From Chromatiales bacterium (GTDB lineage: Bacteria > Pseudomonadota > Gammaproteobacteria > SpSt-1174): a stretch of DNA of 64,000 nucleotides. Shown here one piece after another: positions 17,641 through 26,430 of this stretch; the stretch's first letter is position 1; every line of letters begins with the position of its first letter. The stretch is taken from positions 147,450-211,449 of the forward strand of contig JABURS010000032.1 in assembly GCA_014762505.1 (NCBI GenBank). The letters are read 5' to 3'. The translations under genes were made by a program, and so were the position numbers. The notes under the pieces were generated by a model. The model was not told the origin of the DNA, searched no databases, and saw nothing but the letters and a program-made list of their open reading frames with translations.

Positions 17641-18761
17641 GCATGCTTGCACGCAATGAAGTCAGGGTGGCAGGCCACCAGCGCGGCCTCACCATCGTCG
17701 AGATCCTGGTGGCCGTGACGCTGAGCCTGATCCTGCTGGCCGGGGTCACCCAGCTCTTCATCAGCTCCAAGCGTACCTACGAGGTACAGGACGGCCTCTC
17801 GCGGCTGCAGGAGAACGGCCGGTTCGCGGTCGACTACCTGGCGCGCCATGTGCGTATGGCGGGCTATATGGGCTGCCTGTCCAACGCTGGCCTGATCACG
17901 ATGCACAACAACCTCAACAATGCCGCCACGTTTGCCAACAACTTCTCGGTCGGCATCGAGGGATTCGAGGCCAATGGCACGTCGCCCGGAGACGCCTACA
18001 CGATCACGGCGGAAAACCCGGCGCCTTCGGGTAACGCGGCCGGCTGGTCATCCGCGCTGGATGCCGACCTGGTCGGCCGGGTGCTCCCCGGTACGGATGT
18101 CATCGTCGTGCGCAACGCGGCGCCATCATCCGTGGCGTTGGTCGATCCGTTCAACGACAGCGCACAGATCTTTGTCTCAAATCCCAATGATCTGCAGATT
18201 GGTGACATTCTGATGGTCACCGACTGCCAGAAGGCATCCGTCTTCCAGGCGACAAATGTGCAGTCGACGGGCTTTGGTACCAATACGGTGCATGGTCAGG
18301 CGAACATGACGCCCGGCAACAGCAATTCGGTGTGGGGCAGTGACCAGGAGTACACCGAAGGCGGCGAGATCATGAAGTCGGAGATGCGCGTCTTCTATGT
18401 CGGGCAGGGTGCCAGCGGCCGGCCAGCCCTGTTCCAGCGCTCGCTGCGCAACGCCGGCGGCGGGGTGCAGCTGGTGAGCGACGAGCTGGTGGAAGGCGTG
18501 GAGAACATGCAGGTGCTCTACGGCGAGGACACGAATGGCGACCGCACGGCGGATGCGTACCGTGAAGCGGACAACGTGGCCGACTGGGGTCAGGTCGTCA
18601 GCGCACGCATTTCGTTGCTGGTGCGCAGCCCCGAGAACTCCCTTCCGGAACCCGAGACCAATACCTTCGATGTCGGTGGCGTGGACGTCGACCCGGTCGA
18701 TGATCGCCGGTTGCGTCAGGTGTTCACCACCACCATCACTCTGCGAAACAGGGCGTCATGA
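17637..18761 (+). CDS. pilW: Type IV minor pilin PilW
   Basis: 374 residues. The prepilin motif RGLTIVEILVAVTLSLILLAGVTQLFISSKR is followed by 'RLQENGRFAVDYLARHVRMAGYMGC', the PilW signature. The large C-terminal domain contains 'VISARISLLVRSPENSLPE' and ends 'RRLRQVFTTTITLRNRAS'. PilW bridges the core minor pilins and PilX/PilY1 in the pilus tip. It overlaps pilV and pilX by four bases on each side. Confidence 0.92.
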   Translation: MSMLARNEVRVAGHQRGLTIVEILVAVTLSLILLAGVTQLFISSKRTYEVQDGLSRLQENGRFAVDYLARHVRMAGYMGCLSNAGLITMHNNLNNAATFANNFSVGIEGFEANGTSPGDAYTITAENPAPSGNAAGWSSALDADLVGRVLPGTDVIVVRNAAPSSVALVDPFNDSAQIFVSNPNDLQIGDILMVTDCQKASVFQATNVQSTGFGTNTVHGQANMTPGNSNSVWGSDQEYTEGGEIMKSEMRVFYVGQGASGRPALFQRSLRNAGGGVQLVSDELVEGVENMQVLYGEDTNGDRTADAYREADNVADWGQVVSARISLLVRSPENSLPEPETNTFDVGGVDVDPVDDRRLRQVFTTTITLRNRAS

Positions 18762-19282
18762 TGGCTCTCAAAGCAAAGATCTCAGGAGTGGAAGCTCAGC
18801 GTGGCGCAACACTGGTCGTCGCGCTGGTCTTTCTGCTGATCCTCACGCTGATCGGTGTCACCGCCACGCAGACATCGAATCTGCAGGAACGCATGGTGGG
18901 TAACACGCTGGACGTGAACCGGGCCTTCCAGAGTGCCGAGGCGGCCCTGCGTACCGGCGAGGCCTATCTGGAGCAGGCGGTCATCGGCCCGTTCGATGGC
19001 TCGGTCAACGGGCTCTATCAGCCGAATGAAGGTGCGACGAGCAACTTCCGGTATATCTGGCAGGACCCGACAACCGGCTGGATCACGCGACCGGGCACGC
19101 TGCCCGAGGTCACACAGCAGCCCCAGTACATCGTCGAGGAAATGCCGCCCAGGCAGGACCCGCAGGGCAGTCTGGCGGCCGACGAGCCGCTGGGTGACAT
19201 CCAGTTCTATCGTGTAACCGCCCGGGGATTCGGGCAGACGACCGCGACAACGGTCATGGTGCAGTCCACCTACCGGCGCTAG
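18758..19282 (+). CDS. pilX: Type IV minor pilin PilX
   Basis: 174 residues. An N-terminal 'QRGATLVVALVFLLILTLIGVTATQTS' with Ala instead of Phe at +1 and no Glu at +5 is normal for PilX. It is followed by 'LQERMVGNTLDVNRAFQSAEAALRTGEAYL', the strongly conserved PilX/GspK-type pattern. It binds PilY1 at the pilus tip. The pilY1 start follows 29 bp downstream. Confidence 0.92.
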   Translation: MMALKAKISGVEAQRGATLVVALVFLLILTLIGVTATQTSNLQERMVGNTLDVNRAFQSAEAALRTGEAYLEQAVIGPFDGSVNGLYQPNEGATSNFRYIWQDPTTGWITRPGTLPEVTQQPQYIVEEMPPRQDPQGSLAADEPLGDIQFYRVTARGFGQTTATTVMVQSTYRR

Positions 19283-19311
19283 GCCGCACGGGTGTGATGA
19301 GGGATCAAGTC

Positions 19312-22300
19312 ATGCGCAAGTTCATCAAAACCGGTTTTGCCTTCGCCATCAGCGTCGCTGCACTGTTCAGTGGCCATGCCTGGTCGGGAACGGTCGCCCA
19401 GAAGCCGCTGTTTCTCAGTATCAACTCACCGGCGAACATCATGTTCCTGCTGGATGACTCCGGTTCCATGCAGTTCGAAGCCATGCCGGATGCGATTACT
19501 ATTGAAAGATACATGTACCCGCGTGCCGACAGTGTTTATGGCGCCGGCGACTACACCAACCAGGTGCCGACATTTGACAGCAATGACGAGCTCAACCGCT
19601 TCATGCGCTCGTCGGCGAACAACTCGATCTACTACAACCCCCAGGTCCGGTATCGCCCGTGGTCGAAGCCGGACGGTACGCAGTTCGATAATGCGAGCAC
19701 GAGTTGTGCGCCGCACAATCCATACAACACCGGTGCCGGCTGTCGGCAGTTCACCGATGTCGATGCCGATGGGGATGCGAGCACTGTCCCCAATCCTGTG
19801 AGTAACAGCGCCTACGTCCGCTGGACCAGTTTCAACTGGCTGAACCCGGGTGTGGGGATCGGGCGCAACCTGAATACGCGGACGGAGACGTTCTGGCCGG
19901 CCGTCTACTACACCTATACCGGGCCGGCCGCGGCGGGTCATTACGACGCGGCCCGCTGGAATACGGCGAACTACACCGAGACGGTCATCAATAACAAGAC
20001 AGCGACCTACCCCGGTGGCCCGGCGCGTGAGGATTGCGCCAATCCCAGCGCCTGTACCTTCGAGGAGGAAATCCAGAACTTCGCCAACTGGTACACCTAT
20101 TACCGCTCACGTGCCCTGCTGGCGCGGGCCGGTGCCGGCTTCGCCTTTGCCCAGCAGCGCAACAGCACGGTGCGTATCGGGTTTGCCACGCTCAACAAGG
20201 GCTTCGAGACCATCGATGGCATCTATACGCGCTCGATCGTCCGTGGTGTGAGGGAATTCAAGGACGCCAACGTGGACGCCTTCTTCGATGAGCTCTACGG
20301 TGTGGATATCCCGGCGGCCGGCACGCCGCTGCCACGCGCCCTGGAAGCAGTTGGCAACTATTACCGCAGCACCGATGACCGTGGACCCTGGAGCAATACG
20401 CCGGGTGAGGCAGGCGGTGACAGCCCCCATTCCGCCTGTCGTGGCAGTTACACGGTGGTCATGACCGATGGCTACTGGGACGAGACCACATTGAGTACCG
20501 TCTCGGGGAACGTCGATGGCACGACGGGTCCGACCATCAGCAACCCGAGTGGTGGCACCTACACCTATACACCGGAGCCGCCGTTCGAGGACAGTTATGA
20601 CGAGACCCTGGCAGACGTCGCGATGTATTACTGGAGTCGCGATCTGAGAACCGATCTGCCGAACAAGGTGCCCCCGAGCCCGGCAGACGAGGCCTTCTGG
20701 CAGCACATGACCACCTTCACCATCGGCCTGGGTGTGTCGGGCACGCTGGATCCGGAAACCGACCTGCAGGGGCTGATCGACGGCAGCATCCAGTGGCCGG
20801 ATGCCTCCGGGAACAACAAGGACGAACGCCGGGTGGACGATCTCTGGCACGCGGCCATCAATGGTCGGGGCGGTTACTACAGCGCCCAGGATCCGGAGAA
20901 GTTCGCCGAATCGCTGACCAATTCATTGAACACCATCCTGGGGCGTATCGCTTCCGCATCGGCAGTGGCGACGAACTCCACGCGACTCGATACCAATACG
21001 CTGATCTACCAGGCGCGTTTCGACAGCGAGGACTGGACGGGGCAGCTGCTGGCCTACGATATCCTGCCCAACGGGCAGGTGGGCGATATCATCTGGGACG
21101 CCGCCAGCCTGATCCCTGCACACGGCAGCCGGGATATCTTTACCTGGGACGATGCGATCGGTGATGGCGTGGAGTTCCTCTGGGGCAGCCTGAATGCGGC
21201 CCAGCAGGCTGCATTGAACCAGGACATGACCGGCGCGGTAGACAGTCTCGGTGCAGACCGCGTGGCCTTCATCCGCGGCGATCAGTCGGTCGAGGGCAAT
21301 AATGGCGGGACCTTCCGTAACCGCGATCGCGTGCTCGGCGACATCGTCAACTCCGATCCGGCCTATGTCGGTACCGATGATTACGGTTATCGCATCCTTG
21401 ACGGTGACGGTGGTGACGAGGGATTGAACTACTCGACATTCCGTGCGAGCAGTGCGTACCTGAACCGGACCAAGATGCTCTACGTCGGGGCGAATGACGG
21501 CATGCTGCATGCCTTCGATGCCGAAACGGGTGTCGAGAAGTTCGCCTTCGTGCCGAACGAAGTGATTCCGGCACTGAACCAACTGACCGATCCGGACTAT
21601 AACCACCGCTATTTCGTGGATGGGGCTCCGCGGGCCGGGGATGCCTACCTGAACAGCACCTGGAAGACGGTGCTGCTCGGCTCCACCGGTGCCGGCGGCC
21701 GCTCCGTGTTCGCGCTGGATGTGACCAACCCCGATTCGTTCGATGAAACGGATGTGATGTGGGAGTTCACCAACGCGGAGCTCGGTTACACGATCGGGCA
21801 GCCGACGATCGCGAGGCTGGCGGATGAGAGCTGGGTGGCGATCTTCGGCAACGGCTACGACAGCCTGAGCCTGAAGGCGCAGCTCTTCATCGTCGACCTG
21901 GCAGACGGTTCCCTGATCAAGACCATCGATACCGGGGTGGGTGACGTCACGGTGCCGAATGGTCTGGGCACGCCCGTGCCGGTGGACATGGATGGCGACC
22001 GGGTAACGGACTACGTCTATGCCGGGGATCTGCAGGGCAACATGTGGAAGTTCGATCTGACGGCGACCAACAGCAACAGCTGGGGTATCGCCTACAAGCA
22101 GGGCAATACGCCCAAGCCCCTGTATCAGGCCTGTGCCGATGCGAACTGCACACAGCCGCGACCCATCACGGTACGCCCGACGGTTGGCCGTCATCCCGAT
22201 GGCGGCGTGATGGTGTACTTCGGTACCGGCAAGTACTTCGAGGACGGTGACAACGTCGTCGATGCCTCGACCGAGGTCGATGCCTTCTACGGGATTCGCG

Positions 22301-22866
22301 ACAACGGATCGCGCGTGTCCAGCCGCAACAACCTGCAGGAGCAGACCATCCTGCTGGAGGCGACGGCCGCTGCGGCGAATACCCAGTTCGATATCCGCGC
22401 GATCTCGAACAACCCGGTGGACTATGCGTCCAAGTCCGGCTGGTTCATCGACCTTGTCTCGCCCGTGAACGGGATCGAGGGCGAGCGGGTCATCAGCCAG
22501 GCGGTGCTGCGTAACGGACGCATCATCTTCAACACGGTGATCCCGTCACAGGATGAGTGCGACTTCGGTGGCAACAGCTGGCTGATGGAGCTCGATGCGG
22601 TGACCGGTGGACGCCTTAGCTACTCGGTGTTTGACGCCAACGGTGATGGCATCATCGATGACAACGACTTCGTCACCCTGCCGGACGGCAGCAAGGTGCC
22701 GGTATCGGGTCGTGGCATGGACGGTATCGGCAAGACGCCCGGCATCATCTCGGCCGGTGAAGTCGAATACAAGTACACCAGTACCTCGGACGGGAATATC
22801 GTGGTCACGGATGAGGCCGGTGGTGGCTCGGCATACGGCCGCCAGTCCTGGCGTCAGCTGCAGTAA
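19312..22866 (+). CDS. pilY1: Type IV pilus tip adhesin/assembly protein PilY1
   Basis: 1184 residues if started at the ATG at 19312, with GAGGG nearby; GTG 19294 and ATG 19297 are alternatives. After a signal peptide (GFAFAISVAALFSGHAW) comes a vWA-like domain whose MIDAS motif is 'NIMFLLDDSGSM'. The C-terminal half is the PilY1 beta-propeller. It has a calcium loop 'DMDGDRVTDYVYAGD' near residue 892 and a second Ca-type loop 'DANGDGIIDDNDF' near residue 1108. PilY1 caps the pilus, controls retraction through calcium and mediates surface sensing. Confidence 0.93.
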   Translation: MRKFIKTGFAFAISVAALFSGHAWSGTVAQKPLFLSINSPANIMFLLDDSGSMQFEAMPDAITIERYMYPRADSVYGAGDYTNQVPTFDSNDELNRFMRSSANNSIYYNPQVRYRPWSKPDGTQFDNASTSCAPHNPYNTGAGCRQFTDVDADGDASTVPNPVSNSAYVRWTSFNWLNPGVGIGRNLNTRTETFWPAVYYTYTGPAAAGHYDAARWNTANYTETVINNKTATYPGGPAREDCANPSACTFEEEIQNFANWYTYYRSRALLARAGAGFAFAQQRNSTVRIGFATLNKGFETIDGIYTRSIVRGVREFKDANVDAFFDELYGVDIPAAGTPLPRALEAVGNYYRSTDDRGPWSNTPGEAGGDSPHSACRGSYTVVMTDGYWDETTLSTVSGNVDGTTGPTISNPSGGTYTYTPEPPFEDSYDETLADVAMYYWSRDLRTDLPNKVPPSPADEAFWQHMTTFTIGLGVSGTLDPETDLQGLIDGSIQWPDASGNNKDERRVDDLWHAAINGRGGYYSAQDPEKFAESLTNSLNTILGRIASASAVATNSTRLDTNTLIYQARFDSEDWTGQLLAYDILPNGQVGDIIWDAASLIPAHGSRDIFTWDDAIGDGVEFLWGSLNAAQQAALNQDMTGAVDSLGADRVAFIRGDQSVEGNNGGTFRNRDRVLGDIVNSDPAYVGTDDYGYRILDGDGGDEGLNYSTFRASSAYLNRTKMLYVGANDGMLHAFDAETGVEKFAFVPNEVIPALNQLTDPDYNHRYFVDGAPRAGDAYLNSTWKTVLLGSTGAGGRSVFALDVTNPDSFDETDVMWEFTNAELGYTIGQPTIARLADESWVAIFGNGYDSLSLKAQLFIVDLADGSLIKTIDTGVGDVTVPNGLGTPVPVDMDGDRVTDYVYAGDLQGNMWKFDLTATNSNSWGIAYKQGNTPKPLYQACADANCTQPRPITVRPTVGRHPDGGVMVYFGTGKYFEDGDNVVDASTEVDAFYGIRDNGSRVSSRNNLQEQTILLEATAAAANTQFDIRAISNNPVDYASKSGWFIDLVSPVNGIEGERVISQAVLRNGRIIFNTVIPSQDECDFGGNSWLMELDAVTGGRLSYSVFDANGDGIIDDNDFVTLPDGSKVPVSGRGMDGIGKTPGIISAGEVEYKYTSTSDGNIVVTDEAGGGSAYGRQSWRQLQ

Positions 22867-22884
22867 GTGCAGGGAGAGATGTAC

Positions 22885-23208
22885 ATGAAATATACGGCAA
22901 TGAAGCGAATCGCCCTTGTTGGCGTGCTGGTGGGCGCCTGCCTGGCACCGTTGTATGTGAGTGCAGGACCTCGGAACTACGAGGTCATGGCCACCATCTC
23001 GAATGTCGACCTGGCGGCCAAGGCGGTTTACATCGACGGCACACGCTATCGGCTCGATGAGCGCACGGTGATCTACCTGCCCACCGGCGAGATCAAGGCC
23101 TTCAAGGACCTCAAGTACGAGGACCTGCAGGGGCGCCTGGTGGGCTATGAACTGGGGCGCAGCGAGCAGGGTGGGCCGGCGATCAACAAACTCTGGATAG
23201 AAGAATAA
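22885..23208 (+). CDS. Small secreted pilus-operon protein (PilY2-like)
   Basis: 107 residues from the ATG at 22885 with AGGGAGAG upstream; ATG 22879 would add two residues. A signal peptide ([20 protein letters not shown]) leads to a small domain: '[42 protein letters not shown]'. It lies between pilY1 and pilE, the place occupied by pilY2 in Pseudomonas, and matches it in size and export signal. Homology by sequence is not certain. Role in pilus assembly inferred from position. Confidence 0.7.
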   Translation: MKYTAMKRIALVGVLVGACLAPLYVSAGPRNYEVMATISNVDLAAKAVYIDGTRYRLDERTVIYLPTGEIKAFKDLKYEDLQGRLVGYELGRSEQGGPAINKLWIEE

Positions 23209-23222
23209 ACGGGATCGATGCT

Positions 23223-23648
23223 ATGAGAAGACAGGAAGGTTCATGCCCTGCAAGGCAAAAGGGGTTTTCCCTGATCGAGCTGATGATCGTGGTGATGATC
23301 ATCGGTATCCTGGCGGCCTTCGCCTATCCCTCCTACCAGCGTTATACGCAGGAGACACGCCGTACGGACGGTCAGGCGGCGCTGATGCGCGTGATGCAGG
23401 CCCAGGAGCGCTATTTCACCCGTACCGGGACCTACAGCACCGACCTGGCTGGCGATCTCAACTTCCCGGCCGATCCCCTGGAGTCTGACGAAGGCTTCTA
23501 TCAAGTCAGTGCTGCACAATGTGATGGCGGTGCCACGGCTCTGACCAGTTGTGTGATCCTGACGGCGACGGCGCAGGGCGTGCAGGTTGTGGATGGCAAC
23601 CTGACCTATGATTCCCGGGGGCAGAAGCTGCCGGCAGACAAGTGGTAG
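23223..23648 (+). CDS. pilE: Type IV minor pilin PilE
   Basis: 141 residues. The leader ends RQKG before [27 protein letters not shown], the classic prepilin motif. '[30 protein letters not shown]' follows, as in PilE of the fimU-pilVWXY1Y2E cluster. A C-terminal disulfide pair (AAQCDGG...TSCVIL) defines the D-region. It is last in the operon and followed by a strong terminator. Confidence 0.92.
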   Translation: MRRQEGSCPARQKGFSLIELMIVVMIIGILAAFAYPSYQRYTQETRRTDGQAALMRVMQAQERYFTRTGTYSTDLAGDLNFPADPLESDEGFYQVSAAQCDGGATALTSCVILTATAQGVQVVDGNLTYDSRGQKLPADKW

Positions 23649-23672
23649 TGTCCTTTCTTCTTGGACTCTAGC

Positions 23673-23707
23673 AACGAAAAGCGGCGCCTTTGGCGCCGCT
23701 TTTCGTT
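23673..23707. terminator. Bidirectional intrinsic terminator, pilE/ispH
   Basis: A perfect 16-bp hairpin, AACGAAAAGCGGCGCC (23673-23688) and its complement (23692-23707), has a 3-nt loop. The stem is flanked by A-rich and T-rich arms, so it can stop the pilus operon on the plus strand and the ispH operon on the minus strand. Confidence 0.9.
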
Positions 23708-23731
23708 GGGGCTGTCTGAGCCGTTCGGGTG

Positions 23732-24670
23732 TCAGGCGGTCCGCAATTCCCGGGGCAGGGCGAAGACCACGTTCTCTTCCAGCCCCTGCGTCTCGCTCAC
23801 GGTGGTGATGCCACGCGCCTGCAGGTTGTCGATGACCTCCTTCACCAGGATCTCGGGCGCCGAGGCGCCGGCGGTGACGCCGACGGCGGTCTTGCCTTCC
23901 AGCCACTGGTCCTGGATCTCGCCGGCGTTGTCGATGAGATGGGCCTCGATGCCGTTCTTCTCGGCGATCTCGCGCAGGCGGTTGGAGTTGGAGCTGTTGG
24001 GTGAGCCCACCACCAGGACGAGGTCGCATTGTTCGGCGAGCTTCTTCACGGCGTCCTGGCGGTTCTGGGTGGCGTAGCAGATGTCGTCCTTGCGCGGGCC
24101 CACGATGGCCGGGAAGCGGGTGCGCAGGGCATCGATGACCTCGGCGGTGTCATCCACCGAGAGGGTGGTCTGGCTGACGAAGGCGAGGTGCTCGGGGTCG
24201 TCGACCTCGAGTGTGGCCACGTCGGCCGGTGACTCGACCAGGTAGATCTTTCCGCCCTGGGATACGTCGTACTGGCCGAGTGTACCCTCGACCTCGGGGT
24301 GGCCGGCATGGCCGATGAGGATGGTCTCCCGTCCCTCGCGGCTGTAGCGCACCACCTCCATGTGTACCTTGGTCACCAGCGGGCAGGTGGCATCGAAGAC
24401 GCGAAGGCCGCGGGCCTCGGCCTCGCGGCGTACGGCCTGCGAGACGCCGTGGGCGCTGAAGATCACGGTGGCTTGGTTCGGCACCTCGTCGAGTTCCTCG
24501 ACGAAGACGGCGCCCTTCGCACGCAGACCCTCCACGACGAACTTGTTGTGCACCACTTCGTGACGCACATAGATGGGCGCACCGAAGAGCTCGAGCGCGC
24601 GCTCGACGATGTCGATGGCGCGGTCGACGCCGGCGCAGAAGCCGCGGGGATTGGCGAGGAGTACCTGCAT
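23732..24670 (-). CDS. ispH: 4-hydroxy-3-methylbut-2-enyl diphosphate reductase
   Basis: 312 residues from the ATG at 24670 ([19 protein letters not shown]). The three Fe-S cysteines are in GFCAGV, '[13 protein letters not shown]' and '[14 protein letters not shown]'. '[21 protein letters not shown]' and '[17 protein letters not shown]' complete the IspH pattern. It makes IPP and DMAPP in the last step of the MEP pathway. It is the distal gene of the leftward murJ-ribF-ileS-lspA-fkpB-ispH block, an order familiar from gammaproteobacteria. Confidence 0.96.
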   Translation of the reverse strand: MQVLLANPRGFCAGVDRAIDIVERALELFGAPIYVRHEVVHNKFVVEGLRAKGAVFVEELDEVPNQATVIFSAHGVSQAVRREAEARGLRVFDATCPLVTKVHMEVVRYSREGRETILIGHAGHPEVEGTLGQYDVSQGGKIYLVESPADVATLEVDDPEHLAFVSQTTLSVDDTAEVIDALRTRFPAIVGPRKDDICYATQNRQDAVKKLAEQCDLVLVVGSPNSSNSNRLREIAEKNGIEAHLIDNAGEIQDQWLEGKTAVGVTAGASAPEILVKEVIDNLQARGITTVSETQGLEENVVFALPRELRTA

Positions 24671-24764
24671 GGGCGGAAGCTTAGGGGGTTTGTCGGGGAC
24701 GGGCAACAGTTCCCGGATGGGACATATGGGTATTCGGCAAAAGGGAATTCGCCGGCCATGGTGT

Positions 24765-24834
24765 CGTAGGAGCGCTGCAAGGCGCGATTGGCATTGGTTG
24801 ACGTTCCTCGATCGCGCCTTGCAGTGCTCCTACG
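24765..24834. repeat. REP-like extragenic inverted repeat
   Basis: Arms 24765-24787 and 24812-24834 are 23 nt each with a single mismatch (CGTAGGAGCGCTGCAAGGCGCGA type), separated by 24 nt. It lies between fkpB and ispH in a 193-bp gap. The GTAGGAGC start resembles REP elements of pseudomonads and xanthomonads. Confidence 0.75.
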
Positions 24835-24863
24835 GTGCCGTTTTTACCCAGTGGCCAAGGACC

Positions 24864-25313
24864 TCACGCACCCGACAGCACGTCCAGGATCTCCACGCTG
24901 AAGGTGATCTCGTGGCCGGCCAGCGGGTGGTTGAAGTCCATGACGATGCGCTCGCCGTCGATTTCCTTCACGGCGGCCAGGATCTCGTCGCCGGCCGGCG
25001 TCGTGAAGCCGATGATCTGCCCGACCTCGGGCTCCATGTCGCCGGGGAAGTCGGCGCGGGTGAGCTCCTGAATGCCATCCGGGTCGTGAAAGCCGAAGGC
25101 GCTCTCGGGGCCGATGCGCAGGGTCTGGGTGTCGCCGGCCCGCAGTCCCATCAGGGCGAGCTCGAGGCCCTGGATGAAGGTACCGTCGCCCAGGGTGAAT
25201 TCGAGCGGCGCGTCGCCCTCGGTGCTGTCCACCACCAGGCCGGTCTCCAGCATGACGGTGTAGTGCAGGGTGACCCGGCTGCCCGGGCCGATCTCAGGTC
25301 TTGGATCCGGCAT
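24864..25313 (-). CDS. fkpB: FKBP-type peptidyl-prolyl isomerase (SlpA/FkpB)
   Basis: 149 residues. 'GSRVTLHYTVMLETGLVVDSTEGDAPLEFTLGDGTFIQGLELALMGLRAGD' is the FKBP part with an inserted flap, and 'FNHPLAGHEITFSVEILDV' is the SlyD/SlpA-type ending. These proteins catalyse proline isomerisation and act as ribosome-associated or metallo-chaperones. There is no His-rich tail, which favours FkpB over SlyD. It overlaps the upstream molybdoenzyme gene by 20 bp and is in the usual lspA-fkpB-ispH neighbourhood. Confidence 0.92.
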   Translation of the reverse strand: MPDPRPEIGPGSRVTLHYTVMLETGLVVDSTEGDAPLEFTLGDGTFIQGLELALMGLRAGDTQTLRIGPESAFGFHDPDGIQELTRADFPGDMEPEVGQIIGFTTPAGDEILAAVKEIDGERIVMDFNHPLAGHEITFSVEILDVLSGA

Positions 25314-25944
25314 AGCGCTGTTCCCTGAAGGGGTCGCCTTCGTTGTGATAGCCGCGGGTCTCCCAGAACCCGGGTTCGTCTTCTGCATGCAGGCTGATCG
25401 CGACCAGCCACTTGCTACTCTTCCAGAAATAGCGGCTCGGCACCAGGGCGCGCACCGGGCCGCCGTGCTCGGTGCTGAGCGGTTTGCCGTCCGCCGCGAT
25501 GGCGAGCAGGGCATCGTCCGCCAGCAGCAGCTCCAGTGGCAGGTTGGCGCTGTAGCCGTCCATGCCGTGCAGCAGGGCGTGGCGGGCCTCCGGTCTCGGT
25601 CCGGCCAGGGCCAGGACGTCACGCAGGCGCACGCCCCGCCAGGGCACGTCGAGCCGCGACCAGCGGGTGACACAGTGGATGTCGCAGGTGATGTCCACCA
25701 TCGGCAGCGTATTGAGCTGCGCCCAGTCGATGCGTTGCGGGCGTTCCACCGCCCCCTTGAGGGTGAGCCGCCAGTCGGCCGGCCGGATCTTCGGCCGATG
25801 CCCGAGGTCCAGCACCGGGAAGCGGTCGACCACGCGCTGGCCGGGCGGGATGCGGCCACTGGGGTCGTCCTGCGGGCGGCGCGGTCCGGGGTCGCGCCCG
25901 ATGGCGCGAAGACGTGACTGCAGCCGGCGCACGAATCCGGTCAT
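25294..25944 (-). CDS. Sulfite oxidase-like molybdopterin oxidoreductase
   Basis: 216 residues, a single oxidoreductase molybdopterin-binding domain. The cofactor Cys is in 'VDITCDIHCVTRWSRLDVPWRGVRLRDVL'. Downstream are 'LLHGMDGYSANLPLELLLADDALLA' and 'STEHGGPVRALVPSRYFWKSSKWLVAI', typical of small YedY/SUOX-like proteins. No heme domain, dimerisation domain or signal peptide is seen, so it should be cytoplasmic. It is inserted between lspA and fkpB, which normally adjoin. Substrate unknown; sulfite or a sulfoxide is possible. Confidence 0.85.
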   Translation of the reverse strand: MTGFVRRLQSRLRAIGRDPGPRRPQDDPSGRIPPGQRVVDRFPVLDLGHRPKIRPADWRLTLKGAVERPQRIDWAQLNTLPMVDITCDIHCVTRWSRLDVPWRGVRLRDVLALAGPRPEARHALLHGMDGYSANLPLELLLADDALLAIAADGKPLSTEHGGPVRALVPSRYFWKSSKWLVAISLHAEDEPGFWETRGYHNEGDPFREQRYAGSKT

Positions 25945-25949
25945 GACAC

Positions 25950-26420
25950 TCAGGTGCGCGACTTGCGCGAGAGGAACAGGGCCTCGGCGATGAGCAGGAT
26001 CGCGCCGATGGTGATGGCGGAATCGGCGATGTTGAAGGCCGGCCAGTGATAGCGGCCGTAGTAGAAGTCGAGGAAGTCGATCACGTGCCCATGCCAGAGC
26101 CGGTCGATGAGGTTGCCGACGGCCCCGCCGAGGATCAGCGAGAGCGCCGCTGCCACCACCTTTTCCTCACGCGGCAGGCGCCATAGCCAGTGGATGATGA
26201 GCGCGCCGATGCCGAGGGCCAGGGCGACGAAGAACCAGCGCTGCCAGCCGCCGGCGTCCGCCAGGAAGCTGAAGGCCGCCCCCGGGTTGTAGGCCAGTGA
26301 GAAGTTGAAGAAGGGCAACACCGCCTTGGGCGCATACAGGGTGAGGGCATGCTCGGCGTAGAGCTTGCTGGCCTGGTCGACCAGGATCACCGCCACCGAG
26401 AGCCACAGCCAGCGCAGCAT
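25950..26420 (-). CDS. lspA: Lipoprotein signal peptidase
   Basis: 156 residues with four membrane helices. The catalytic aspartates lie in 'GGAVGNLIDRLWHGHVIDFLDFYYG' and 'WPAFNIADSAITIGAILLI'. The N-terminal 'SVAVILVDQASKLYAEHAL' is also conserved. It cleaves diacylated prolipoproteins before the lipobox cysteine in the inner membrane. The gene starts 10 bp after the ileS stop. Confidence 0.95.
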   Translation of the reverse strand: MLRWLWLSVAVILVDQASKLYAEHALTLYAPKAVLPFFNFSLAYNPGAAFSFLADAGGWQRWFFVALALGIGALIIHWLWRLPREEKVVAAALSLILGGAVGNLIDRLWHGHVIDFLDFYYGRYHWPAFNIADSAITIGAILLIAEALFLSRKSRT

Positions 26421-26430
26421 CCGGATGGCC

